Assembly (NCBI GenBank): GCA_039105265.1
Contig: JAPFFF010000094.1
Coordinates: 1 to 64,000 of the forward strand
Direction of reading: 5' to 3'
Origin: Tritrichomonas musculus
Lineage: Eukaryota > Parabasalia > Tritrichomonadida > Tritrichomonadidae
DNA length: 64,000 nt
In this document: piece by piece, positions 1 through 14,060 of the stretch
Layout: each line of letters begins with the position of its first letter
Numbering within the stretch: the first letter of the stretch is position 1
The notes under the pieces: generated by a model
Databases searched by the model: none
The model's input: only the letters and a program-made list of their open reading frames with translations
Told to the model about the DNA's origin: nothing
Made by a program: the position numbers and the translations under genes

Positions 1-44
1 ATTGTAAAATTAAATTATATGTTTTAGTTTTGAAGATTTAGTGA

Positions 45-3000
45 AGAAGTTTTTGAACTTGACAATTGAATTTTAGTTCTGGTTGAATCTGATGATTCAA
101 TTGCAGTTCTTCTTAAACTTGAAAATTCAACTGCAGTTCTCGTTGCATCTGATGATTCAACTGCAGTTCTCGTTGAATCTGATGATTCAACTGCAGTTCT
201 CGTTGAATCTGATGATTCAACTGCAGTTCTCGTTGCATCTGATGATTCAACTGCAGTTCTTGTTGAATCTTATTATTAAACTGCAGTTCTCGTTGAATCT
301 TATGATTAAACTGCAGTTCTCGTTGAATCTTATGATTAAACTGCAGTTCTTGTTGAATCTTATTATTAAACTGCAGTTCTCGTTGCATCTGATGATTCAA
401 CTGCAGTTCTCGTTGCATCTGATGATTCAACTGCAGTTCTCGTTGCATCTGATGATTCAACTGCAGTTCTCGTTGCATCTGATGATTCAACTGCAGTTCT
501 CGTTGCATCTGATGATTCAACTGCAGTTCTCGTTGCATCTGATGATTCAACTGCAGTTCTCGTTGCATCTGATGATTCAACTGCAGTTCTCGTTGAATCT
601 GATGATTCAACTGCAGTTCTCGTTGAATCTGATGATTCAACTGCAGTTCTCGTTGCATCTGATGATTCAACTGCAGTTCTTGTTGAATCTTATTATTAAA
701 CTGCAGTTCTCGTTGAATCTTATGATTAAACTGCAGTTCTCGTTGAATCTTATGATTAAACTGCAGTTCTTGTTGAATCTTATTATTAAACTGCAGTTCT
801 CGTTGCATCTGATGATTCAACTGCAGTTCTCGTTGCATCTGATGATTCAACTGCAGTTCTCGTTGCATCTGATGATTCAACTGCAGTTCTCGTTGCATCT
901 GATGATTCAACTGCAGTTCTTGTTTCATCTTATTATTAAACTGCAGTTCTCGTTGCATCTGATGATTCAACTGCAGTTCTCGTTGCATCTGATGATTCAA
1001 CTGCAGTTCTCGTTGCATCTGATGATTCAACTGCAGTTCTCGTTGAATCTGATGATTCAACTGCAGTTCTTGTTTCATCTTATTATTAAACTACAGTTCT
1101 CGTTGCATCTGATGATTCAACTGCAGTTCTTGTTTCATCTTATTATTAAACTGCAGTTCTCGCTGCATCTGATGATTCAACTGCAGTTCTCGTTGCATCT
1201 GATGATTCAACTGCAGTTCTCGTTGCATCTGATGATTCAACTGCAGTTCTTGTTGCATCTTATTATTAAACTGCAGTTCTCGTTGCATCTGATGATTCAA
1301 CTGCAGTTCTCGTTGCATCTGATGATTCAACTGCAGTTCTCGTTGAATCTGATGGTTCAACTGCAGTTCTCGTTGCATCTGATGATTCAACTGCAGTTCT
1401 CGTTGCATCTGATGATTCAACTGCAGTTCTCGTTGCATCTGATGATTCAACTGCAGTTCTCGTTGCATCTGATGATTCAACTGCAGTTCTCGTTGAATCT
1501 GATGGTTCAACTGCAGTTCTCGTTGAATCTGATGATTCAACTGCAGTTCTCGTTGCATCTGATGATTCAACTGCAGTTCTCGTTGAATCTGATGATTCAA
1601 CTGCAGTTCTCGTTGAATCTGATGGTTCAACTGCAGTTCTCGTTGAATCTGATGATTCAACTGTAGTTCTCGTTGCATCTGATGATTCAACTGCAGTTCT
1701 CGTTGCATCTGATGATTCAACTGCAGTTCTCGTTGAATCTGATGATTCAACTGCAGTTCTCGTTGAATCTGATGATTCAACTGCAGTTCTCGTTGCATCT
1801 GATGATTCAACTGCAGTTCTCGTTGCATCTGATGATTCAACTGCAGTTCTCGTTGCATCTGATGATTCAACTGCAGTTCTTGTTTCATCTTATTATTAAA
1901 CTGCAGTTCTCGTTGCATCTGATGATTCAACTGCAGTTCTCGTTGCATCTGATGATTCAACTGCAGTTCTCGTTGCATCTGATGATTCAACTGCAGTTCT
2001 CGTTGAATCTGATGATTCAACTGCAGTTCTTGTTTCATCTTATTATTAAACTACAGTTCTCGTTGCATCTGATGATTCAACTGCAGTTCTTGTTTCATCT
2101 TATTATTAAACTGCAGTTCTCGCTGCATCTGATGATTCAACTGCAGTTCTCGTTGCATCTGATGATTCAACTGCAGTTCTCGTTGCATCTGATGATTCAA
2201 CTGCAGTTCTCGTTGCATCTGATGATTCAACTGCAGTTCTCGTTGCATCTGATGATTCAACTGCAGTTCTCGTTGCATCTGATGATTCAACTGCAGTTCT
2301 TGTTTCATCTTATTATTAAACTGCAGTTCTCGTTGAATCTGATGATTCAACTGCAGTTCTCGTTGAATCTGATGATTCAACTGCAGTTCTCGTTGCATCT
2401 GATGATTCAACTGCAGTTCTCGTTGCATCTGATGATTCAACTGCAGTTCTCGTTGCATCTGATGATTCAACTGCAGTTCTTGTTTCATCTTATTATTAAA
2501 CTGCAGTTCTCGTTGCATCTGATGATTCAACTGCAGTTCTCGTTGCATCTGATGATTCAACTGCAGTTCTCGTTGCATCTGATGATTCAACTGCAGTTCT
2601 CGTTGCATCTGATGATTCAACTGCAGTTGTCGTTGCATCTGATGATTCAACTGCAGTTCTCGTTGAATCTGATGATTCAACTGCAGTTCTCGTTGCATCT
2701 GATGATTCAACTGCAGTTCTCGTTGAATCTGATGATTCAACTGCAGTTCTCGTTGCATCTGATGATTCAACTGCAGTTCTCGTTGCATCTGATGATTCAA
2801 CTGCAGTTCTCGTTGCATCTGATGATTCAACTGCAGTTCTCGTTGCATCTGATGATTCAACTGCAGTTGTCGTTGCATCTGATGATTCAACTGCAGTTCT
2901 CGTTGAATCTGATGATTCAACTGCAGTTCTCGTTGCATCTGATGATTCAACTGCAGTTCTTGTTGCATCTTAATATTAAACGGCAGTTCTCGTTGCATCT

Positions 3001-4278
3001 GATGATTCAACTGCAGTTCTCGTTGAATCTGATGATTCAACTGCAGTTCTCGTTGAATCTGATGATTCAACTGCAGTTGTCGTTGCATCTGATGATTCAA
3101 CTGCAGTTCTCGTTGAATCTGATGATTCAACTGCAGTTCTCGTTGCATCTGATGATTCAACTGCAGTTCTCGTTGCATCTGATGATTCAACTGCAGTTGT
3201 CGTTGCATCTGATGATTCAACTGCAGTTCTTGTTTCATCTTATTATTAAACTGCAGTTCTCGTTGAATCTTATTATTAAACTGCAGTTCTCGTTGAATCT
3301 GATGATTCAACTGCAGTTCTCGTTGAATCTGATGATTCAACTGCAGTTCTCGTTGCATCTGATGATTCAACTGCAGTTCTCGTTGCATCTGATGATTCAA
3401 CTGCAGTTCTCGTTGCATCTGATGATTCAACTGCAGTTCTCGTTGCATCTGATGATTCAACTGCAGTTCTCGTTGCATCTGATGATTCAACTGCAGTTCT
3501 CGTTGCATCTGATGATTCAACTGCAGTTCTCGTTGCATCTGATGATTCAACTGCAGTTCTCGTTGCATCTGATGATTCAACTGCAGTTCTCGTTGCATCT
3601 GATGATTCAACTGCAGTTCTCGTTGCATCTGATGATTCAACTGCAGTTCTCGTTGAATCTGATGATTCAACTGCAGTTCTCGTTGCATCTGATGATTCAA
3701 CTGCAGTTCTCGTTGCATCTGATGATTCAACTGCAGTTGTCGTTGCATCTGATGATTCAACTGCAGTTCTCGTTGAATCTGATGATTCAACTGCAGTTCT
3801 CGTTGCATCTGATGATTCAACTGCAGTTCTCGTTGCATCTGATGATTCAACTGCAGTTGTCGTTGCATCTGATGATTCAACTGCAGTTCTCGTTGAATCT
3901 GATGGTTCAACTGCAGTTCTCGTTGAATCTGATGATTCAACTGCAGTTCTTGTTTCATCTGATGATTCAACTGCAGTTCTCGTTGCATCTGATGATTCAA
4001 CTGCAGTTCTCGTTGAATCTGATGATTCAACTGCAGTTCTCGTTGCATCTGATGATTCAACTGCAGTTCTCGTTGCATCTGATGATTCAACTGCAGTTCT
4101 CGTTGAATCTGATGATTCAACTGCAGTTCTTGTTTCATCTTATTATTAAACTGCAGTTCTCGTTGAATCTTATGATTAAACTGCAGTTCTTTTTGAATCT
4201 TATTATTAAACTACAGCTCTCGTTGCATCTGATGATTCAACTGCAGTTCTCGTTGCATCTGATGATTCAACTGCAGTT
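45..4278. repeat. Satellite array A, strict 30 bp monomer
   Basis: Tandem array of about 140 monomers of 30 bp, most containing a CTGCAG core (the unit reads roughly GATGATTCAA-CTGCAGTTCT-CGTTGCATCT). From about 121 to 4,260 the monomers stay in perfect 30 bp register with no insertion or deletion. Variants are few: GCATCT/GAATCT, GATGATT/GATGGTT, CAGTTCT/CAGTTGT and a linked variant TTATTATTAAA that follows TGTT(G/T)(A/C)ATCT. Higher-order duplication is visible: a ~300 bp block at 901-1,200 recurs at 1,861-2,160 (offset 960), and 181-400 recurs at 601-820 (offset 420). The left edge (45-120) holds decayed monomers. Because the period is a multiple of three, long open frames exist on both strands; I do not call a gene. 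Confidence 0.97.
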
Positions 4279-7200
4279 GTAGTTCAATCTGATTGTTCAA
4301 ATTGCAGTTGTAGTTTAATCTGATTGTTCAAATTGCAGTTGTAGTTTAATCTAATGGTTCAAATTGCAGTTGCAGCTGAATCTGATGGTTCAATTGCAGT
4401 TGTAGTTCAATCTGATTGTTCAAATTGCAGTTGTAGTTTAATCTAATGGTTCAAATTGCAGTTGCAGCTGAATCTGATGGTTCAATTGCAGTTGTAGTTT
4501 AATCTGATGGTTCAATTGCAGTTGTAGTTTAATCTGATGGTTCAAATTGCAGTTGTAGCTGAATCTAATGGTTCAAATTGCAGTTGTAGATTAATCTGAT
4601 GGTTCAATTGAAGTTGCAGCTGAATCTAATGGTTAAATTGCAGTTGTAGTTCAATCTGATTGTTCAAATTGCAGTTGTAGCTGAATCTGATGGTTCAATT
4701 GCAGTTGTAGTTTAATCTGATGGTTCAATTGCAGTTGTAGTTTAATCTGATGGTTCAATTGCAGTTGTAGTTTAATCTAATGGTTCAAATTGCAGTTGCA
4801 GCTGAATCTAATGGTTCAATTGAAGTTGTACTTTAATCTGATGGTTCAAATTGCAGTTGTAGTTTAATCTAATGGTTCAAATTGCAGTTGCAGCTGAATC
4901 TGATGGTTCAATTGCAGTTGTAGTTTAATCTGATGGTTCAATTGCAGTTGTAGTTTAATCTGATGGTTCAATTGCAGTTGTAGTTTAATCTGATGGTTCA
5001 AATTGCAGTTGTAGCTGAATCTAATGGTTCAATTGCAGTTGTAGTTTAATCTGATGGTTCAATTGCAGTTGCAGCTGAATCTGATGGTTCAATTGCAGTT
5101 GCAGCTGAATCTAATGGTTCAACTGCAGTTGTAGTTTAATCTGATGATTCAACTGCAGTTGTAGTTTAATCTGATGGTTCAAATTGCAGTTGTAGTTTAA
5201 TCTGATGATTCAAATTGCAGTTGTAGTTTAATCTGATGGTTCAAATTGCAGTTGCAGCTGAATCTGATGGTTCAATTGCAGTTGTAGTTTAATCTGATAG
5301 TTCAATTGCAGTTGTAGTTTAATCTGATGGTTCAATTGCAGTTGTAGTTTAATCTGATAGTTCAATTGCAGTTGTAGTTTAATCTGATGGTTCAATTGCA
5401 GTTGTAGTTTAATCTGATGGTTCAATTGCAGTTGTAGTTTAATCTGATGGTTCAAATTGCAGTTGTAGTTTAATCTGATGATTCAAATTGCAGTTGTAGT
5501 TTAATCTGATGGTTCAATTGCAGTTGTAGTTTAATCTGATGATTCAACTGCAGTTGTAGTTTAATCTGATGGTTCAAATTGCAGTTTTAGCTGAATCTAA
5601 TGGTTCAACTGCAGTTGTAGTTTAATCTGATGATTCAACTGCAGTTGTAGTTTAATCTGATGGTTCAAATTGCAGTTGTAGTTTAATCTGATGATTCAAA
5701 TTGCAGTTGTAGTTTAATCTGATGGTTCAAATTGCAGTTGCAGCTGAATCTGATGGTTCAATTGCAGTTGTAGTTTAATCTGATAGTTCAATTGCAGTTG
5801 TAGTTTAATCTGATGGTTCAATTGCAGTTGTAGTTTAATCTAATGGTTCAATTTCAGTTGTAGCTTAATCTAATGGTTCAAATTGCAGTTGCAGCTGAAT
5901 CTAATGGTTCAATTGAAGTTGTAGTTTAATCTGATGGTTCAATTGCAGTTGCAGCTGAATCTGATGGTTCAAATTGCAGTTGTAGCTGAATCTAATGGTT
6001 CAACTGCAGTTGTAGTTTAATCTGATGATTCAACTGCAGTTGTAGCTGAATCTGATGGTTCAAATTGCAGTTGTAGTTTAATCTGATGGTTCAATTGCAG
6101 TTGCAGCTGAATCTGATGGTTCAAATTGCAGTTGTAGCTGAATCTAATGGTTCAACTGCAGTTGTAGTTTAATCTGATGATTCAACTGCAGTTGTAGTTT
6201 AATCTGATGATTCAAATTGCAGTTGTAGTTTAATCTGATGATTCAAATTGCAGTTGTAGTTTAATCTGATGGTTCAAATTGCAGTTGTAGTTTAATCTGA
6301 TGGTTCAAATTGCAGTTGTAGTTTAATCTGATGGTTCAAATTGCAGTTGTAGTTTAATCTGATGGTTCAATTGCAGTTGCAGCTGAATCTGATGGTTCAA
6401 ATTGCAGTTTTAGCTGAATCTAATGGTTCAACTGCAGTTGTAGTTTAATCTGATGATTCAACTGCAGTTGTAGTTTAATCTGATGGTTCAAATTGCAGTT
6501 GTAGTTTAATCTGATGATTCAAATTGCAGTTGTAGTTTAATCTGATGGTTCAAATTGCAGTTGCAGCTGAATCTGATGGTTCAATTGCAGTTGTAGTTTA
6601 ATCTGATAGTTCAATTGCAGTTGTAGTTTAATCTGATGGTTCAATTGCAGTTGTAGTTTAATCTAATGGTTCAATTTCAGTTGTAGCTTAATCTAATGGT
6701 TCAAATTGCAGTTGCAGCTGAATCTAATGGTTCAATTGAAGTTGTAGTTTAATCTGATGGTTCAATTGCAGTTGCAGCTGAATCTGATGGTTCAAATTGC
6801 AGTTGTAGCTGAATCTAATGGTTCAACTGCAGTTGTAGTTTAATCTGATGATTCAACTGCAGTTGTAGTTTAATCTGATGGTTCAATTGCAGTTGTAGTT
6901 TAATCTAATGGTTCAAATTGCAGTTGTAGCTGAATCTGATGGTTCAAATTGCAGTTGTAGCTGAATCTAATGGTTCAACTGCAGTTGTAGTTTAATCTGA
7001 TGATTCAATTGCAGTTGTAGTTTAATCTGATGATTCAAATTGCAGTTGTAGTTTAATCTGATGGTTCAAATTGCAGTTGTAGTTTAATCTGATGATTCAA
7101 CTGCAGTTGTAGTTTAATCTGATGGTTCAATTGCAGTTGTAGTTTAATCTAATGGTTCAAATTGCAGTTGCAGCTGAATCTGATGGTTCAAATTGCAGTT

Positions 7201-10200
7201 GTAGCTGAATCTAATGATTCAACTGCAGTTGTAGTTTAATCTGATAGTTCAATTGCAGTTGTAGTTTAATCTGATGGTTCAATTGCAGTTGTAGTTTAAT
7301 CTAATGGTTCAATTTCAGTTGTAGCTTAATCTAATGGTTCAAATTGCAGTTGCAGCTGAATCTGATGGTTCAATTGCAGTTGTAGTTTAATCTGATAGTT
7401 CAATTGCAGTTGTAGTTTAATCTGATGGTTCAATTGCAGTTGTAGTTTAATCTGATGGTTCAATTGCAGTTGTAGTTTAATCTGATGGTTCAAATTGCAG
7501 TTGCAGCTGAATCTAATGGTTCAATTGCAGTTGTAGATTAATCTGATGGTTCAAATTGCAGTTGCAGCTGAATCTAATGGTTCAAATTGCAGTTGTAGCT
7601 GAATCTGATGGTTCAATTGCAGTTGTAGCTGAATCTAATGGTTCAACTGCAGTTGTAGTTTAATCTGATGGTTCAATTGCAGTTGCAGCTGAATCTAATG
7701 GTTCAATTGCAGTTGTAGCTGAATCTAATGGTTCAATTGCAGTTGTAGCTGAATCTGATGGTTCAAATTGTAGTTGTAGCTTAATCTAATGGTTCAAATT
7801 GCAGTTGCAGCTGAATCTAATGGTTCAATTGAAGTTGTAGTTTAATCTGATGGTTCAATTGCAGTTGCAGCTGAATCTGATGGTTCAAATTGCAGTTGTA
7901 GCTGAATCTAATGGTTCAACTGCAGTTGTAGTTTAATCTGATGATTCAACTGCAGTTGTAGTTTAATCTGATGGTTCAATTGCAGTTGTATTTTAATCTA
8001 ATGGTTCAAATTGCAGTTGCAGCTGAATCTGATGGTTCAAATTGCAGTTGTAGCTGAATCTAATGATTCAACTGCAGTTGTAGTTTAATCTGATGGTTCA
8101 AATTGCAGTTGTAGTTTAATCTGATGATTCAAATTGCGGTTGTAGTTTAATCTGATGGTTCAATTGCAGTTGCAGCTGAATCTGATGGTTCAAATTGCAG
8201 TTACAGCTGAATCTAATGGTTCAATTGAAGTTGTAGTTTAATCTAATGGTTCAACTGCAGTTGTAGTTTAATCTGATGGTTCAATTGCAGTTGCAGCTGA
8301 ATCTGATGGTTCAAATTGCAGTTGTAGCTGAATCTAATGGTTCAACTGCAGTTGTAGTTTAATCTGATGATTCAACTGCAGTTGTAGTTTAATCTGATGG
8401 TTCAATTGCAGTTGTATTTTAATCTAATGGTTCAAATTGCAGTTGCAGCTGAATCTGATGGTTCAAATTGCAGTTGTAGCTGAATCTAATGATTCAACTG
8501 CAGTTGTAGTTTAATCTGATGGTTCAAATTGCAGTTGTAGTTTAATCTGATGATTCAAATTGCAGTTGTAGTTTAATCTGATGGTTCAATTGCAGTTGCA
8601 GCTGAATCTGATGGTTCAAATTGCAGTTACAGCTGAATCTGATGGTTCAAATTGCAGTTACAGCTGAATCTAATGGTTCAACTGCAGTTGTAGTTTAATC
8701 TGATGGTTCAAATTGCAGTTGTAGCTGAATCTGATGGTTCAAATTGCAGTTGTAGCTGAATCTGATGGTTCAAATTGCAGTTGTAGCTGAATCTGATGGT
8801 TCAATTGCAGTTGTAGTTTAATCTGATGGTTCAAATTGCAGTTGTAGCTGAATCTGATGGTTCAAATTGCAGTTGTAGCTGAATCTGATGGTTCAACTGC
8901 AGTTGTAGTTTAATCTAATGGTTCAAATTGCAGTTGCAGCTGAATCTGATGGTTCAATTGCAGTTGTAGTTTAATCTGATGGTTCAATTGCAGTTGTAGT
9001 TTAATCTGATGGTTCAAATTGCAGTTGTAGCTGAATCTGATAATTCAATTGCAGTTGTAGCTGAATCTGATGGTTCAACTGCAGTTGTAGTTTAATCTAA
9101 TGGTTCAAATTGCAGTTGTAGCTGAATCTGATGGTTCAAATTGCAGTTGTAGTTTAATCTGATGGTTCAATTGCAGTTGTAGTTTAATCTGATGGTTCAA
9201 TTGCAGTTGTAGCTGAATCTGATGGTTCAACTGCAGTTGTAGTTTAATCTGATGGTTCAATTGCAGTTGTAGCTGAATCTGATGGTTCAAATTGCAGTTG
9301 TAGTTTAATCTAATGGTTCAAATTGCAGTTGTAGCTGAATCTGATGGTTCAAATTGCAGTTGTAGCTGAATCTGATGGTTCAAATTGCAGTTGTAGTTTA
9401 ATCTAATGGTTCAAATTGCAGTTGTAGCTGAATCTGATGGTTCAAATTGCAGTTGTAGTTTAATCTGATGGTTCAATTGCAGTTGTAGTTTAATCTGATG
9501 GTTCAATTGCAGTTGTAGCTGAATCTGATGGTTCAACTGCAGTTGTAGTTTAATCTGATGGTTCAATTGCAGTTGTAGCTGAATCTGATGGTTCAAATTG
9601 CAGTTGTAGTTTAATCTAATGGTTCAAATTGCAGTTGTAGCTGAATCTGATGGTTCAAATTGCAGTTGTAGCTGAATCTGATGGTTCAAATTGCAGTTGT
9701 AGCTGAATCTAATGGTTCAACTGCAGTTGTAGTTTAATCTGATGGTTCAATTGCAGTTGTAGCTGAATCTGATGGTTCAAATTGCAGTTGTAGTTTAATC
9801 TGATGATTCAACTGCAGTTGTAGCTGAATCTGATGGTTCAAATTGCAGTTGTAGTTTAATCTGATGGTTCAATTGCAGTTGTAGTTTAATCTAATGGTTC
9901 AAATTGCAGTTGCAGCTGAATCTAATGGTTCAATTCCAGTTGTAGTTTAATCTGATGGTTCAAATTGCAGTTGCAGCTGAATCTAATGGTTCAATTGCAG
10001 TTGTAGTTTAATCTGATGGTTCAATTGCAGTTGCAGCTGAATCTGATGGTTCAATTGCAGTTGTAGTTTAATCTGATGGTTCAATTGCAGTTGTAGCTGA
10101 ATCTGATGGTTCAATTGAAGTTGCAGCTGAATCTAATGGTTCAATTGCAGTTGTAGTTTAATCTGATGGTTCAAATTGCAGTTGTAGCTGAATCTGATGG

Positions 10201-13200
10201 TTCAAATTGCAGTTGTAGTTTAATCTGATAATTCAATTGCAGTTGTAGTTTAATCTGATGGTTCAATTGCAGTTGTAGTTTAATCTGATGGTTCAATTGC
10301 AGTTGTAGCTGAATCTGATGGTTCAATTGCAGTTGTAGTTTAATCTGATGGTTCAATTGAAGTTGCAGCTGAATCTAATGGTTCAATTGCAGTTGTAGTT
10401 TAATCTGATGGTTCAAATTGCAGTTGTAGCTGAATCTGATGGTTCAAATTGCAGTTGTAGCTGAATCTGATGGTTCAAATTGCAGTTGTAGCTGAATCTG
10501 ATGGTTCAATTGCAGTTGTAGTTTAATCTGATGGTTCAAATTGCAGTTGTAGCTGAATCTGATGGTTCAAATTGCAGTTGTAGCTGAATCTGATGGTTCA
10601 ACTGCAGTTGTAGTTTAATCTAATGGTTCAAATTGCAGTTGCAGCTGAATCTGATGGTTCAATTGCAGTTGTAGTTTAATCTGATGGTTCAATTGCAGTT
10701 GTAGTTTAATCTGATGGTTCAAATTGCAGTTGTAGCTGAATCTGATAATTCAATTGCAGTTGTAGCTGAATCTGATGGTTCAACTGCAGTTGTAGTTTAA
10801 TCTAATGGTTCAAATTGCAGTTGCAGCTGAATCTGATGGTTCAATTGCAGTTGTAGTTTAATCTGATGGTTCAATTGCAGTTGTAGTTTAATCTGATGGT
10901 TCAATTGCAGTTGTAGCTGAATCTGATGGTTCAAATTGCAGTTGTAGTTTAATCTGATGGTTCAATTGCAGTTGTAGTTTAATCTGATGGTTCAAATTGC
11001 AGTTGTAGCTGAATCTGATAATTCAATTGCAGTTGTAGTTTAATCTGATGGTTCAAATTGCAGTTGTAGTTTAATCTGATGGTTCAATTGCAGTTGTAGC
11101 TGAATCTGATGGTTCAAATTGCAGTTGTAGTTTAATCTGATGGTTCAATTGCAGTTGTAGCTGAATCTAATGGTTCAATTGCAGTTGTAGTTTAATCTGA
11201 TGGTTCAAATTGCAGTTGTAGCTGAATCTGATGGTTCAAATTGCAGTTGTAGCTGAATCTGATGGTTCAAATTGCAGTTGTAGCTGAATCTGATGGTTCA
11301 ATTGCAGTTGTAGTTTAATCTGATGGTTCAAATTGCAGTTGTAGCTGAATCTGATGGTTCAAATTGCAGTTGTAGCTGAATCTGATGGTTCAACTGCAGT
11401 TGTAGTTTAATCTAATGGTTCAAATTGCAGTTGCAGCTGAATCTGATGGTTCAATTGCAGTTGTAGTTTAATCTGATGGTTCAATTGCAGTTGTAGTTTA
11501 ATCTGATGGTTCAAATTGCAGTTGTAGCTGAATCTGATAATTCAATTGCAGTTGTAGCTGAATCTGATGGTTCAACTGCAGTTGTAGTTTAATCTAATGG
11601 TTCAAATTGCAGTTGTAGCTGAATCTGATAATTCAATTGCAGTTGTAGTTTAATCTGATGGTTCAAATTGCAGTTGTAGTTTAATCTGATGGTTCAATTG
11701 CAGTTGTAGCTGAATCTGATAATTCAATTGCAGTTGTAGTTTAATCTGATGGTTCAAATTGCAGTTGTAGTTTAATCTGATGGTTCAATTGCAGTTGTAG
11801 CTGAATCTGATGGTTCAAATTGCAGTTGTAGTTTAATCTGATGGTTCAATTGCAGTTGTAGCTGAATCTAATGGTTCAATTGCAGTTGTAGTTTAATCTG
11901 ATGGTTCAAATTGCAGTTGTAGCTGAATCTGATGGTTCAAATTGCAGTTGTAGCTGAATCTGATGGTTCAAATTGCAGTTGTAGCTGAATCTGATGGTTC
12001 AATTGCAGTTGTAGTTTAATCTGATGGTTCAAATTGCAGTTGTAGCTGAATCTGATGGTTCAAATTGCAGTTGTAGCTGAATCTGATGGTTCAACTGCAG
12101 TTGTAGTTTAATCTAATGGTTCAAATTGCAGTTGCAGCTGAATCTGATGGTTCAATTGCAGTTGTAGTTTAATCTGATGGTTCAATTGCAGTTGTAGTTT
12201 AATCTGATGGTTCAAATTGCAGTTGTAGCTGAATCTGATAATTCAATTGCAGTTGTAGCTGAATCTGATGGTTCAACTGCAGTTGTAGTTTAATCTAATG
12301 GTTCAAATTGCAGTTGCAGCTGAATCTGATGGTTCAATTGCAGTTGTAGTTTAATCTGATGGTTCAATTGCAGTTGTAGTTTAATCTGATGGTTCAATTG
12401 CAGTTGTAGCTGAATCTGATGGTTCAAATTGCAGTTGTAGTTTAATCTGATGGTTCAATTGCAGTTGTAGTTTAATCTGATGGTTCAAATTGCAGTTGTA
12501 GCTGAATCTGATAATTCAATTGCAGTTGTAGTTTAATCTGATGGTTCAAATTGCAGTTGTAGTTTAATCTGATGGTTCAATTGCAGTTGTAGCTGAATCT
12601 GATGGTTCAAATTGCAGTTGTAGTTTAATCTGATGGTTCAATTGCAGTTGTAGCTGAATCTGATGGTTCAATTGCAGTTGTAGTTTAATCTGATGGTTCA
12701 AATTGCAGTTGTAGCTGAATCTGATGGTTCAAATTGCAGTTGTAGCTGAATCTGATAATTCAATTGCAGTTGTAGTTTAATCTGATGGTTCAATTGCAGT
12801 TGTAGTTTAATCTGATGGTTCAAATTGCAGTTGTAGCTGAATCTGATAATTCAAATTGCAGTTGTAGCTGAATCTGATGGTTCAACTGCAGTTGTAGTTT
12901 AATCTAATGGTTCAAATTGCAGTTGCAGCTGAATCTGATGGTTCAATTGCAGTTGTAGTTTAATCTGATGGTTCAATTGCAGTTGTAGTTTAATCTGATG
13001 GTTCAAATTGCAGTTGTAGCTGAATCTGATAATTCAATTGCAGTTGTAGTTTAATCTGATGGTTCAATTGCAGTTGTAGTTTAATCTGATGGTTCAATTG
13101 CAGTTGTAGCTGAATCTGATGGTTCAAATTGCAGTTGTAGTTTAATCTGATGGTTCAATTGCAGTTGTAGCTGAATCTGATGGTTCAATTGCAGTTGTAG

Positions 13201-14060
13201 TTTAATCTGATGGTTCAATTGAAGTTGCAGCTGAATCTAATGGTTCAATTGCAGTTGTAGTTTAATCTGATGGTTCAAATTGCAGTTGTAGCTGAATCTG
13301 ATGGTTCAAATTGCAGTTGTAGCTGAATCTGATGGTTCAAATTGCAGTTGTAGCTGAATCTAATGGTTCAATTGCAGTTGTAGTTTAATCTGATGGTTCA
13401 AATTGCAGTTGCAGCTGAATCTAATGGTTCAAATTGCAGTTGTAGCTGAATCTGATGGTTCAATTGCAGTTGTAGTTTAATCTGATGGTTCAATTGAAGT
13501 TGCAGCTGAATCTAATGGTTCAATTGCAGTTGTAGTTTAATCTGATGGTTCAAATTGCAGTTGTAGCTGAATCTGATGGTTCAAATTGCAGTTGTAGCTG
13601 AATCTAATGGTTCAATTGAAGTTGTAGTTTAATCTGATGGTTCAAATTGCAGTTGCAGCTGAATCTAATGGTTCAAATTGCAGTTGTAGCTGAATCTGAT
13701 GGTTCAATTGCAGTTGTAGTTTAATCTGATGGTTCAATTGAAGTTGCAGCTGAATCTAATGGTTCAATTGCAGTTGTAGTTTAATCTGATGGTTCAAATT
13801 GCAGTTGTAGCTGAATCTGATGGTTCAAATTGCAGTTGTAGCTGAATCTGATGGTTCAAATTGCAGTTGTAGCTGAATCTAATGGTTCAATTGAAGTTGT
13901 AGTTTAATCTGATGGTTCAAATTGCAGTTGCAGCTGAATCTAATGGTTCAAATTGCAGTTGTAGTTTAATCTAATGGTTCAATTGCAGTTGTAGTTTAAT
14001 CTGATGATTCAAATTGCAGTTGTAGTTTAATCTGATAATTCAATTGCAGTTCTCGTGGAA
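4279..14060. repeat. Satellite array B, mixed 30/31 bp monomers
   Basis: About 320 monomers related to array A but with GTAGTTTAATCT, GTAGCTGAATCT or GCAGCTGAATCT in place of CTCGTTGCATCT. Monomers alternate between 30 bp (TTCAATTGCAG or TTCAACTGCAG) and 31 bp (TTCAAATTGCAG), so no frame stays open for long. Higher-order repeats are clear: segments near 5,581 and 6,403 match over several hundred bases. Segments at 9,105 and 9,411 match (offset 306 bp), and a composite block recurs near 10,390, 11,190 and 11,885. The last monomer (~14,037-14,060) goes back to the array A form (GCAGTTCTCGT). No transcription signal or gene is apparent. Confidence 0.96.

Noticed and set aside
83-4282. Long open frames on both strands of array A (up to 869 codons)
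   Set aside because: They follow from a stop-free 30 bp period and homogenised monomers. There is no start context, gene boundary or non-repeat domain, and both strands are open. Kept as a repeat, with the translation question as a finding.
1-14060. CRISPR-like array
   Set aside because: No unique spacers between repeats; monomers are directly adjacent, and the DNA is eukaryotic.
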